Shown piece after piece: positions 57,301 to 62,689 of a stretch of 64,000 nucleotides of DNA. The notes below the pieces were generated by a model. The model was not told the origin of the DNA and searched no databases. It worked only from the letters and a program-made list of their open reading frames with translations. Positions within the stretch are counted from its first letter, which is position 1; each line of letters starts with the position of its first letter. Both the position numbers and the translations under genes were made by a program. The DNA lies in the NCBI GenBank assembly GCA_949126835.1, contig OX421507.1:5830105-5894104 (forward strand), given 5' to 3'. The stretch comes from Anisus vortex. Lineage: Eukaryota; Mollusca; Gastropoda; Planorbidae.

Positions 57301-58396
57301 GTCTGAGAATTATAAGATAACCGCGAAAAAAAACCTCCTTAGAATTATAAGATAAGGTGACAACACGTCTGATAATTATAAGATAAGGTGACTACACGTC
57401 TGAAAATTATAAGATAAGGTGACAACACGTCTGAGAATTATAAGATACGGTGACAACACGTCTAAGAATTATAAGATAAGGTGACAACACGTCTAAGAAT
57501 TGTAAGATAAGGTGACTAAACGTCTGAGAATTATAAGATAAGGTGACAACACGTCTGAGAATTATAAGATAAGGTGACAACACGTCTAAGAATTATAAGA
57601 TAAGGTGACAACACGTCTAAGAATTATAAGATAAGGTGACAACACGTCTGAGAATTATAAGATAAGGTGACAACACGTCTGAGAATTATAAGATAATGTG
57701 ACAACACGTCTGAGAATTATAAGATAAGGTGACAACACGTCTAAGAATTATAAGATAAGGTGACTAAACGTATGAGAATTATAAGTTAAAGTCTATTGGG
57801 AGGAATATTTTTCGGGTGTTGGACTGGCTTTGCAACCCCCATTTTCCGCAGTGTCCTTACCACTAAAGCTGTTCAACTGTCTAGCCATACCGTCCAAAAT
57901 ATAAGCATTAACTACTTCCATCCTCTAATGTGTATTTGCTATAGCTGAACATCGTAATTTTTTTTAAGATAAGCTGCTCTGCCAATGATTAGTGTATTAA
58001 TTAGAAGCAGCAGAAAAATCTAACAAACATGAATAGACCATGTTTATTATATGCGTGTACCTTTTGTTTTTATAAATGTTCAGAATTTGCTCAGTAAACT
58101 TTGAGACAATTCTTATATTTTAATCCAGTGAACTGATAAACGAATATTTTGGTCTGAAATTTGAATAGATAATACTTTGTAGATCATAACTATTTTTGTT
58201 TTCATTTAGCCTATCATCTAATACCATCTATCGTCTATTTGATAATGACTTGACTATTTTTTTAAAGTGTGGTTTGAATACTACCAAGTCATTCCTCAAG
58301 TATTATGTGGCCAAAAACCCCAACACTGCAAGAAAGTCCAATGTGATGGACGCTATCAAGGTAGCACAAAGTTCAGAGGAAATACTCAATATATGA
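39292..58396 (+). CDS. Patatin-like phospholipase with internal EF-hand pair (16 coding exons)
   Basis: Joining the 16 exons below gives 1665 nt (554 residues plus stop) with every intron GT-AG and every phase matching. Order of parts: MGNSTSG start, which fits an N-myristoylation signal; patatin core with FEGGGNKGL (oxyanion GGGNKG 80-85), GSSVG (nucleophile Ser111) and YVDGGV (catalytic Asp254); a conserved NWKSIGFLV segment ending at 309; a charged linker; a degenerate EF loop (376-387) and a canonical one (421-432, D-R-D-G-N-G-R-I-A-F-L-E); then the closing patatin-type segment (DRSVGINTGHIETSDF at 485-500) and C-terminus. Patatins hydrolyse acyl ester bonds of phospholipids with a Ser-Asp dyad. 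The layout suggests a membrane-anchored, Ca2+-responsive lipase. The acceptors of exons 3 and 9 are the least certain. No canonical AATAAA is seen just after the stop. At least one 5' non-coding exon is implied by the acceptor at 39,289. Confidence 0.9.
39654..39733 (+). CDS. Patatin/EF gene, exon 2
   Basis: Acceptor TTTACCGCAG, donor GTAACT. Encodes a helical stretch with ALHILEERAFNKELNEEEL. Reads in phase from exon 1 (AT|G). Confidence 0.8.
40218..40425 (+). mobile_element. tRNA-derived SINE in intron 2
   Basis: Sense copy: GGTCGCCGATAGGCAGCGCG, GGGTTCGAATCCTACT (box B), body with GGCATTGTGCTGGCCACACA, ending GTTACAGAAACTGGTG. A second, antisense copy lies immediately after it. Confidence 0.8.
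40440..40588 (-). mobile_element. tRNA-derived SINE, antisense, in intron 2
   Basis: AAAGTCAGGTGCCTATCAGA to AGAATTCGAGCCCAGGACCT. It sits head-to-head against the sense copy just upstream, so the two could fold into an imperfect hairpin in the pre-mRNA. Confidence 0.75.
40700..40842 (+). CDS. Patatin/EF gene, exon 3 (oxyanion motif)
   Basis: Encodes YKYPFENLIFEGGGNKGLAY, containing the glycine-rich oxyanion motif at the N-terminus of patatin domains. Donor GTAAGT. The acceptor chosen (TCTCAATAG) keeps the phase but has a weak pyrimidine tract, so the 5' edge may be off by several codons. Confidence 0.8.
40863..41330. repeat. 9-bp minisatellite (TTAGATAGA) in intron 3
   Basis: Very regular units on the right (41,104-41,320), diverged units (TTGGATAGA, TCAGGTAGA) on the left. 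It starts about 20 bp after the exon 3 donor. Long Asn-Leu-Ser and Ile-Tyr-Leu ORFs through it are artefacts of the 9-bp period. Confidence 0.95.
41610..41757 (+). CDS. Patatin/EF gene, exon 4 (nucleophile motif)
   Basis: Acceptor GTTTTGAAAG, donor GTAAAG. Encodes CLEDLGMMQQIKRVAGSSVG with the GxSxG nucleophile elbow, then AIYACFVDLGFTSTDMEEF. Joins exon 3 in phase 0. Confidence 0.9.
42105..42247 (+). CDS. Patatin/EF gene, exon 5
   Basis: Acceptor AATCCACAG, donor GTAAGA. Encodes DHSFGIFSLLPNVLKYFGWN and GKAVYKWFGEKIK, typical of the helical middle of patatin domains. Confidence 0.9.
42374..42509 (+). CDS. Patatin/EF gene, exon 6
   Basis: Acceptor TTTGACAG, donor GTATGA. Encodes KIELCVVVTNLNQMRVEYC and MPIREAVRMSMSIP, the conserved strand and the A-x-R-x-S-x-S-I-P region before the catalytic Asp. 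Confidence 0.92.
43143..43238 (+). CDS. Patatin/EF gene, exon 7 (catalytic Asp)
   Basis: Acceptor AATAAAAAG (weak tract), donor GTAAGA. Encodes RDTYVDGGVICNYPMHCFD. The DGG supplies the catalytic Asp of the Ser-Asp dyad. Confidence 0.92.
43250..43472. mobile_element. MITE copy A in intron 7
   Basis: Shares with the two copies below: TTGAGAAAAT(T)ATAGCGATTA, AAATAAAACGGAAGTG, CGGGAATTCCGAAAAGAAGT and the end AAAGCAAGC(A/G)GTCCAT. Its left end abuts the exon 7 donor within about 12 bp. Confidence 0.75.
43495..44070 (-). mobile_element. LINE fragment (family A) split by MITE copy B
   Basis: ACAGACGCTCCTTCTGAACA...GTCGTACTTTTATCA is interrupted by the MITE and resumes at about 44,022 with TTGCATTTTGATGGGGGTTT. 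TTTAACC is found on both sides of the MITE, a likely target duplication. Confidence 0.65.
43557..44021. mobile_element. MITE copy B, compound
   Basis: Outer ends form an inverted repeat (ATAGACTATAATATACATGG and CCATGTATGTTATAGTCTAT). Inside are one copy in reverse (43,563-43,690) and a second from about 43,722, joined at GACTATAATAAGATGGAC. Confidence 0.7.
44308..44605. mobile_element. MITE copy C in intron 7
   Basis: A roughly 300-bp element with about 25-bp inverted ends: GACTATAATAAGATGGACTG at the left, CGGTCCATCTTATTATAGTA at the right. No coding capacity. Confidence 0.8.
44700..44890 (-). mobile_element. tRNA-derived SINE, diverged, in intron 7
   Basis: AAAGTCAGGTATCCATCAGA and GGGAAGACTTGAGGGACATC match the SINE body. 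The tRNA-like head is badly decayed. Confidence 0.6.
44981..45105 (+). CDS. Patatin/EF gene, exon 8
   Basis: Acceptor TTTTTTTTCAG, donor GTAAGT. Encodes GWYLSLSHENSFLQK and FEEINWKSIGFLV. The last part corresponds to the strand that usually follows the DGG region in patatins. Confidence 0.93.
45107..45358 (-). mobile_element. tRNA-derived SINE overlapping the exon 8 donor
   Basis: Antisense copy whose first bases, TAAGTAAAGTA, coincide with donor positions +2 onward. The same string begins the antisense SINE at 1437. Body (GTGAAGCAGCGTTCATCAGT) and box B complement (AGGATTTACACCCAGGACCT) follow. Confidence 0.75.
45902..45999 (+). CDS. Patatin/EF gene, exon 9
   Basis: Encodes YDETEMEIMRFNLERRLGAK and PEPSFHTKLY, a charged helical linker. 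Donor GTACGT gives phase 2, which fits exon 10 exactly. The acceptor (ATTGTATAAG) is weak and is chosen because it preserves phase. Confidence 0.72.
46510..46645 (+). mobile_element. Diverged LINE 3' fragment in intron 9
   Basis: CCTGAAAGGCATTCGAATAT, GTAATGGGTTACGTGAAC and ACCACGGATAAATGTAAC resemble the family-A 3' end but are heavily mutated. Confidence 0.45.
46799..46883 (+). CDS. Patatin/EF gene, exon 10
   Basis: Acceptor ATATTCTTTCAG, donor GTAACT. Encodes a basic helix (QRQAKKRIAVNAEREHSRT) and VKAVEAFMK, entering the first EF-hand. Confidence 0.85.
47895..48215 (-). mobile_element. L2/CR1-type ORF2 C-terminal fragment
   Basis: Minus strand reads SLQWLPVKARIEYKVALLC, EFPSYLKALIRPYVPQRTL and LRAFSVSGPKV, the conserved end of a LINE reverse transcriptase ORF. 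It is 5'-truncated. Confidence 0.8.
48600..48905 (-). mobile_element. LINE 3' fragment including reverse transcriptase end (family A)
   Basis: Antisense copy. GTTCAGGCAACCCATTCCAT and CTCGCATAAGGGATAAGG, then (minus-strand coding) the complement of the EDRRAKSK region near 48,830 and the SEYSQLT-type block near 48,890. Confidence 0.75.
49008..50347. mobile_element. hAT element with CATAGGTTCTCAAC ends
   Basis: 1.34 kb, from CATAGGTTCTCAACGGGGGC to AAGGTTGAGAACCTATG. Flanked by a perfect 8-bp duplication GCCTAGAT (49,000-49,007; 50,348-50,355). G-rich subterminal blocks. The interior (ACAAACTGGGTAGTAATTGA; GTTAATTATCTCCCTTTAAT) has no transposase ORF. Confidence 0.88.
50452..51110. repeat. 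9-bp minisatellite (TTAGATAGA) in intron 10
   Basis: About 70 units, including blocks of the variant TTAGATGGA at regular intervals and a terminal stretch of AATAGATAG. Same unit as the array in intron 3, 9 kb away. Confidence 0.95.
51212..51283 (+). CDS. Patatin/EF gene, exon 11 (degenerate EF loop)
   Basis: Acceptor TTTCTTCAG, donor GTAAGT. Encodes KYNMAESEFIDREELTNALN. NMAESEFIDREE occupies the loop frame of an EF-hand (Ile at 8, Glu at 12), but positions 3 and 5 lack acidic ligands and position 6 is not Gly, so calcium binding here is doubtful. Confidence 0.9.
51325..51610 (+). mobile_element. tRNA-derived SINE in intron 11
   Basis: Best-preserved sense copy: GCAGCACGTGCGGCTGGCG, CTGGGTTCGAATCCTGGTG (box B), GATGGGTACCTGACCTTAGT, ending CGGTCCGACGGGTACTTTTT. 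Confidence 0.88.
51940..52480. mobile_element. hAT element, right end missing, in intron 11
   Basis: Left end CAGGGGTCGGCAAAC. The interior shares ACATACAAACTGGGTA and ATGTTTGAAAATATACATAT with the elements at 49.0, 55.0 and 59.5 kb. It runs to within about 20 bp of the exon 12 acceptor. Confidence 0.65.
52496..52594 (+). CDS. Patatin/EF gene, exon 12 (first half of canonical EF loop)
   Basis: Acceptor TTTTTCTACAG, donor GTAAGA. Encodes PDIDVDKVFSILDRDGNGR: entering helix plus loop positions 1-7 (Asp1, Asp3, Asn5, Gly6). The intron falls in phase 0 inside the loop. Confidence 0.93.
52750..52912 (+). mobile_element. LINE reverse transcriptase fragment in intron 12
   Basis: Plus frame reads KTKEIIVDFRK, INNQIIDQVSQYQYLGVTIT and DKLTWS, the post-catalytic region of a LINE reverse transcriptase different from family A and the L2-like element. 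Ends at a stop. Confidence 0.8.
53190..53444. mobile_element. hAT MITE carrying an L2-like LINE tail
   Basis: GTCGTCAGCAACCTACGGCA to AAAGGTTGCCTACCCTTG. It is interrupted at about 53,358-53,412 by an antisense copy of the last ~50 bp of the LINE at 22.5 kb (TAATAACGGTGCTTATATAG, CGCATATCCCGTTAGTGAC). Confidence 0.8.
53507..53560 (+). CDS. Patatin/EF gene, exon 13 (second half of EF loop)
   Basis: Acceptor TTTCATTTACAG, donor GTTAGA. Encodes IAFLELLHLMEKHGIRMQ: loop Ile8 and Glu12, then the exiting helix. Confidence 0.93.
53897..54001 (+). CDS. Patatin/EF gene, exon 14
   Basis: Acceptor ATTTAACAG, donor GTAGGT. Encodes NITNFGQFLAALGNTISTNL, an amphipathic helix leading back to the patatin fold. 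Confidence 0.88.
54905..56398 (-). mobile_element. tRNA-derived SINE split by a hAT element
   Basis: SINE body at 54,905-54,986 (GGCCGTCGGACCAAGATGAC, GTGAAGCAGCGTTCACCAGT) continues at 56,233-56,398 (TTGTGTGGCCAGCACAATGC, CACCAGGATTCAAACCCAGG). The intervening 1.25 kb is a hAT element. Confidence 0.85.
54987..56232 (-). mobile_element. hAT element with GTF2IRD2/ZBED5-like transposase remnant, in intron 14
   Basis: CAGGGATCGACAACC at the left, GGTTGCCGACCCCTG at the right. A minus-strand 70-codon remnant (55,930-56,142) contains KIDERFQKYIEALNAEISKQ and RQDF, like the mid-region of GTF2IRD2/ZBED5-type hAT transposases. Most of the coding region is deleted. Confidence 0.8.
56802..56897 (+). 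CDS. Patatin/EF gene, exon 15
   Basis: Acceptor GTTGCCTTCAG, donor GTGAGG. Encodes DEDRSVGINTGHIETSDF and MEEADRQFLIQ, the pattern (R-x-[VI]-x-I-x-T-x3-T-x-DF-x-L) that closes many patatin domains. Confidence 0.92.
57055..57215 (+). mobile_element. LINE 3' fragment (family A) in intron 15
   Basis: CCCGAGTGGCATTCGGACAA, AAACCACGGATATGCC and the 3' tail GCCTGAGAATTATAAGATAAGG, from which the next array is built. Confidence 0.75.
57200..57795. repeat. 31-bp minisatellite grown from a LINE tail
   Basis: About 19 units of GACAACACGTCTGAGAATTA then TAAGATAAGGT, with minor variants (CTAAGAAT, GACTAAACG). Its first unit is continuous with the family-A LINE 3' end. Confidence 0.95.
58268..58396 (+). 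CDS. Patatin/EF gene, exon 16 (last)
   Basis: Acceptor TTTTTTTAAAG. Encodes CGLNTTKSFLKYYVAKNPNT and ends EEILNI with TGA at 58,394-58,396. Matches the usual last helix after the closing patatin segment. Confidence 0.9.
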   Translation, partial: CGLNTTKSFLKYYVAKNPNTARKSNVMDAIKVAQSSEEILNI

Positions 58397-58778
58397 ACGC
58401 GTGTCATCTATTGAAAGAAGCAAGAGGATCGAAACAACGACATAAAATGAGATGAATCGTTTCACAAATGCTTTTTTTTGTCTTTTTAGTAGCGAATAAT
58501 TTATGTAGACTTTTTATTTTAATAATCCAATTGAATAGCAATTTTTAGATAGAAATGAATTTGAAACATTTGATTATTAACTTATGAATAAGCTAACACT
58601 GCTAATACTTATTTATGTAGTATACATTCAATATTATAGTTTTGATTTTAAAAATTTTTTATACAGTTTTTGTGTTGTGTTTTTTTTAAGGGGGAAAACG
58701 TTACAAATATTAACTAAGTTATTATAGTTCATGTAGCCCAAAGCTTGTTTATTGATTTTAAAGTGTTGATTGGTTTAG
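58397..58778. other. Probable 3' UTR and downstream DNA
   Basis: AT-rich sequence after the stop codon. No clear AATAAA, so the transcript end is not placed. Confidence 0.4.
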
Positions 58779-58915
58779 AGTAAGCTTTAATATATAACAT
58801 TAGGATTTGTTAAGAGTAAGCTTTAATATATAACATTAAGATTTGTTAAGAGTAAGCTTCAATATATAACATTAAGATTTGTTTAAAGTAAGCGTTAATG
58901 TATAACATTAAGAAT
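58779..58915. repeat. 36-bp tandem repeat, four units
   Basis: Units GAGTAAGCTTTAATATATAA then CATTAAGATTTGTTAA, the last one diverged. Possibly within the 3' UTR of the upstream gene. Confidence 0.9.
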
Positions 58916-59127
58916 CCTTTATCTCGGAAATCTGCTTAAATCTTATGAATAAGTTTTCATATGTTTTTTCTTTTAAACCTTTTCGAGCCTAAGTGTAGTT
59001 TAGCTCATTAGTGATAAACACAAGTATATGAACTAGATTTTTAAAACAAAAATAGTTATTAGTGTTACAGAAATAGTCTTATTTATAGAGTAGTTTAAAT
59101 GGGACTTGTGATAGGCATAGAAGTCAG

Positions 59128-59322
59128 ACAATATGTCGGCAGACTTTTGTTAATAATGTGCCAAAGTAGGATTTCTAATTCGTTTAGCGTGCCAACGGCC
59201 TAAAAGTCATCCTGCTCTTTTCGTAGAAAATACTTGATCGTTTTATTGGGGCCCTTCCGCGTGACATTGAAAATCGCTCTGCATGCCGAGTCTGGTACGC
59301 GTGCGTAGGTTGCCGACCCCTG
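59128..59322. mobile_element. hAT MITE
   Basis: Diverged left end (ATATGTCGGCAGACTTTTG), good right end (TAGGTTGCCGACCCCTG), inner CGTGCCAACGGCC and GGTACGCGTGCG blocks. Confidence 0.75.
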
Positions 59323-59538
59323 CCATAGAGCATTAAGATAAGTCGTCCCCAAGAGACGTTTGTAACTATTAACTCTAGCCGTGTTACGGCTGAGTTGAGC
59401 CAGACAAGGTTAATTAGTCTATTGCAAGGGTGTGCAGCGTTTTTTGTATTTGGGCCGTATATCCTGCGAAATAGAATTTTTATTAAAGTATCCAGTCAGA
59501 CCAAATTGCGTTGTTCTAGTAAATGCTTTGGTCTAACT

Positions 59539-60639
59539 CATAGGTTCTCAACGGGGGCGATATCGCCCCCCGGGGGGCGGTGAGAAGCTTTAGGGGGGGC
59601 GCTGACATTCCCGGGGGTGATTGTGGGGCGGTGACGGGCAAGTGGGCGGTACAAACGTGCTTGATATATTCTAACACCTCAGCTATTTGAATCGATTAGT
59701 TTTTGGATGAAATGTGATGTAAACGCAAGTGCTGCTAAATATCTGATATCCCCCAACAGTAGGCATACATGTTATTAAACTAATAAGAAATAGGAATTGC
59801 AATGACTTTTCGATGATGTAGGGTCAGTATTTGGCAAATATGGTGTGCAGCCGGCTAGTCCTGTAGTTGGTCTACCGGACTGTCAGCCCTGCTGACCGAT
59901 CACTGTCGCCCTAACACCTGACAATATTAATATTTTGATCTCAGTTTTGCCGAGATGTCCTTAATGTGTTTCATGACAATATGGGATTTAAACAGTAATG
60001 TTAAGCGGTATTAATAAGTAGTAATTATTCAAACTGGGTAGTTATTGTGATGCTTAAAAATATACATATAAATTTTAAGCCATATAATATTTATATAATT
60101 TTCCAATACTTTTTACTGTTTGATCATTTCAAAGTTATAAATTGTAAGCCATTTATATTTTATAAAAGAAAAAAAAAAGAAATATTAGCTCAAATAAAAC
60201 GGCCTAATTACCTCCCTTTAACTAACAAATGTTTCCACATTTGATTCAATAGTGATGCCGAACAAGTTATGTTTTGTAATATAACAAATATTACTGATTT
60301 TTAGACCTAAGGCTTTTGCAACCAAAATTGAAACATAAATAGACAAATTGCTAGCAACACACCAGGCAAACGATTCACATAAATATTGATTTATTTAAAC
60401 CTTTTGTTAAGGCAATTTTTTTATCTATTAATTCTTACAATATTCTTTTCAGTTTTTTTAAAGATAATTAATCACACAAAAAGCCTAGCTCCCCTAAAAA
60501 AATTGCGGAAACTATGGTCCAGATGGGCGGAAAGGGGGGGGGGGGAGTGGGCGCTAAAAGAAAGTTAAGGGGGGGGGGGCGGTGAGCTGAAAAAAAAAAT
60601 TAAAAGGGGGCGAGTGCCGAAAAAGGTTGAGAACCTATG
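59539..60639. mobile_element. hAT element with CATAGGTTCTCAAC ends, second copy
   Basis: 1.1 kb, related to 49,008-50,347 over its full length (ends, G-rich subterminal blocks, interior ACTGGGTAGTTATTGTGATG). No clean target duplication. No transposase ORF. Confidence 0.82.
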
Positions 60640-61200
60640 GAAACTAGAAAAAAATTGTGCCTGGGGTGGGGGATCAAAACTGGTGCCTATTAGCTCCCGC
60701 TGCGGTTCCGAGGCCCATTGCACTGCCGAGAGGCCCCGGGCTTCGATGGGGATGAAGCAATGGACCACGAACCACCCGTGTGCCTGGATGTCTGTACCTA
60801 ATAGTACCTATAGTATATGATATGTGCTGCCGGGTGACATTGCAGCTTTACGGGCGAGCCACCACGATAATGATCCTAAGGGGAATTCGCAGTTGAGTCA
60901 TAAGCTGAACTGCGGAAACCATAACTTGATACACGGCACGCCACGCCTTCGTGTGCCGTGGGGTGGCTGAAGTCCAAGCAGAACCTCAGTGTGCCCCTCT
61001 TGGTTCTCCCCTACCTACGTTACGCCCTGGACTATAGAGCCATAGGCGAGTCCGTTTTTTTTTTAGAGGCATAATAATTTGGTGCCTAATCGCAGAGGCG
61101 AAGAAAATGCCGTTTTTTACGCCTATCTAACCTTTGGCCACCCGGGGTGCCCCCCCCCCCCCCGCCCTATCCCGCCCTCCACCCGTACCCCCTCTAGTTA
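60640..61200. other. GC-richer block of unknown identity
   Basis: About 550 bp with higher GC than its surroundings, including GTGACATTGCAGCTTTACGG, GGCACGCCACGCCTTCGTGT (partly palindromic with GTGCCGTGG) and a C-run near 61,150. Right edge CTCTAGTTACGCTAGTG resembles the end of a DNA transposon. No ORF with a recognisable domain. Confidence 0.35.
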
Positions 61201-62339
61201 CGCTAGTGAATAGACGCTAGAAATTTAAGATCATCATTTTTGTAAAAGACTGTATTACGTACTAAAGTAACCTAACAATGTAATTACATTTACATCATGT
61301 TTTTTTGTTTATTTTATATTATTGTTGCGAGTACATTATTTAATATTTTTTTTTTGGAACCAAAATAGTTAGTTGTAGAATTCAGTATTTATAATAAATA
61401 AGTATAACCTAACAATGAAACTCAAAACATTACATTTTGTTATATTGTTGTTTTGGAGTGAAAAGCTCCGATTGAAAGGGCAGTGGGGGGAGGCAATGGA
61501 CATAATTATTGTAACTAGATCTATTCGTTTTATGTAAACATTGGAATTCACTAAGTGAAACAACTTGAAGACGAACCTTGAAATAGAATAGGGCCTATAG
61601 AATAGGCCTATGCACTTGAAAATGTGCATTCGCTTATCGGGTTGACGGCTTGTCTTGTGGCTATAGCAAAGACTATAATAAGACGTACTGCCTGCTTTGA
61701 TATTTCTGCTATTTGATAACTTGAAATACTCTGTTTCGGAATTTCCGATCCCACCCTGTCCTCTAGACCAGGGAAATGAATTCATTTGTAGGAGTTGAAA
61801 TACTATAGGCCTACTGTCTGAGTTATTAAATAAAGTATTGGGCCTTATAGCAGTTTATTAGAGCCTACATAATATATTTAAAGTATATTGTACATTAGAA
61901 CTATGTTTTTTTTTTGTGTTTTTTTGTGTGTTTTTTTTTAAACTATGCAGAATTGAGCTTTAAGGGATGTAGGCGGGCTATTGTCTCGAATGGTTGAGTA
62001 GGGATGGGCGAGTTGGGGGCGGGGGAAGGGGGGAGTTGACACGCCCGATCAACTTGACCATGTTCTAATTACATCAATATGCCATACTACTACACATACA
62101 CGGGAAGGTTTCCGGCCAGCCGTATACCCCCCCCCCCCCTTTCTCTCCCATTAGCTCTGGGACGTAATGGGCTTCCTTTAGGGCAGTTCGGAGAGTGGGG
62201 TCGGGGGGAAAGTGAAAGATATTTAGGGCGGAAAATAAACAAAACACCCCCACCACCCACCCACTTATTTTCCCCTGTGCCTTTGCTCCTTTTTGTTTTT
62301 TCATGTTGGCCTAAGTGTATACCTATTTGTTAACTGTGA
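61201..62339. other. No gene supported
   Basis: Contains a MITE-end trace near 61,665 (AAAGACTATAATAAGACGTA, as in intron 7) and poly-C and poly-G runs near 62,020-62,140. A 138-codon minus ORF (61,369-61,785) runs across that MITE trace and is judged non-coding. Confidence 0.5.
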
Positions 62340-62425
62340 ATCTTATCTTAGACATTACAGACGCTGGTCCTTCTATAAAGAAGTTTATTGCGTCCTACGC
62401 ACTTGTTGGTGGCCTAAATTGTAAA
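62340..62425 (-). mobile_element. LINE 3' terminal fragment (family A)
   Basis: Antisense: ATCTTAGACATTACAGACGC, TTCTATAAAGAAGTTTATTG, CGTCCTACGCACTTG. Only the extreme 3' end remains. Confidence 0.65.
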
Positions 62426-62689
62426 GGTACAAAAAAAGTACTAGCTGAAGTTATAGGCCTAACACACATAAAAACACAAAAAAAATTCTTTAATTCGTGT
62501 TAGTATGAATATAAGGGATGTTGTGGTCTAAAAAGCAATTCAATTATGTTATTAAATTTTTAACAAATTCTACATAAATTACACTTTACTCGCTAGTGAA
62601 AAAAAGGCATTAAAAATTATCACATTTCCTCTGTAGCATAGATCTACTTCATAACTTGTTAGCATCCAAAGATTGTAAATTAGCCAATG

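Noticed and set aside
57200..57795. Regular ~31-bp repeats that look CRISPR-like
   Set aside because: Units are directly adjacent without unique spacers and the DNA is from an animal genome; the repeat derives from a LINE tail.
61369..61785. 138-codon minus-strand ORF
   Set aside because: It crosses a MITE-end trace and AT-rich sequence; no domain, splice sites or coding composition.
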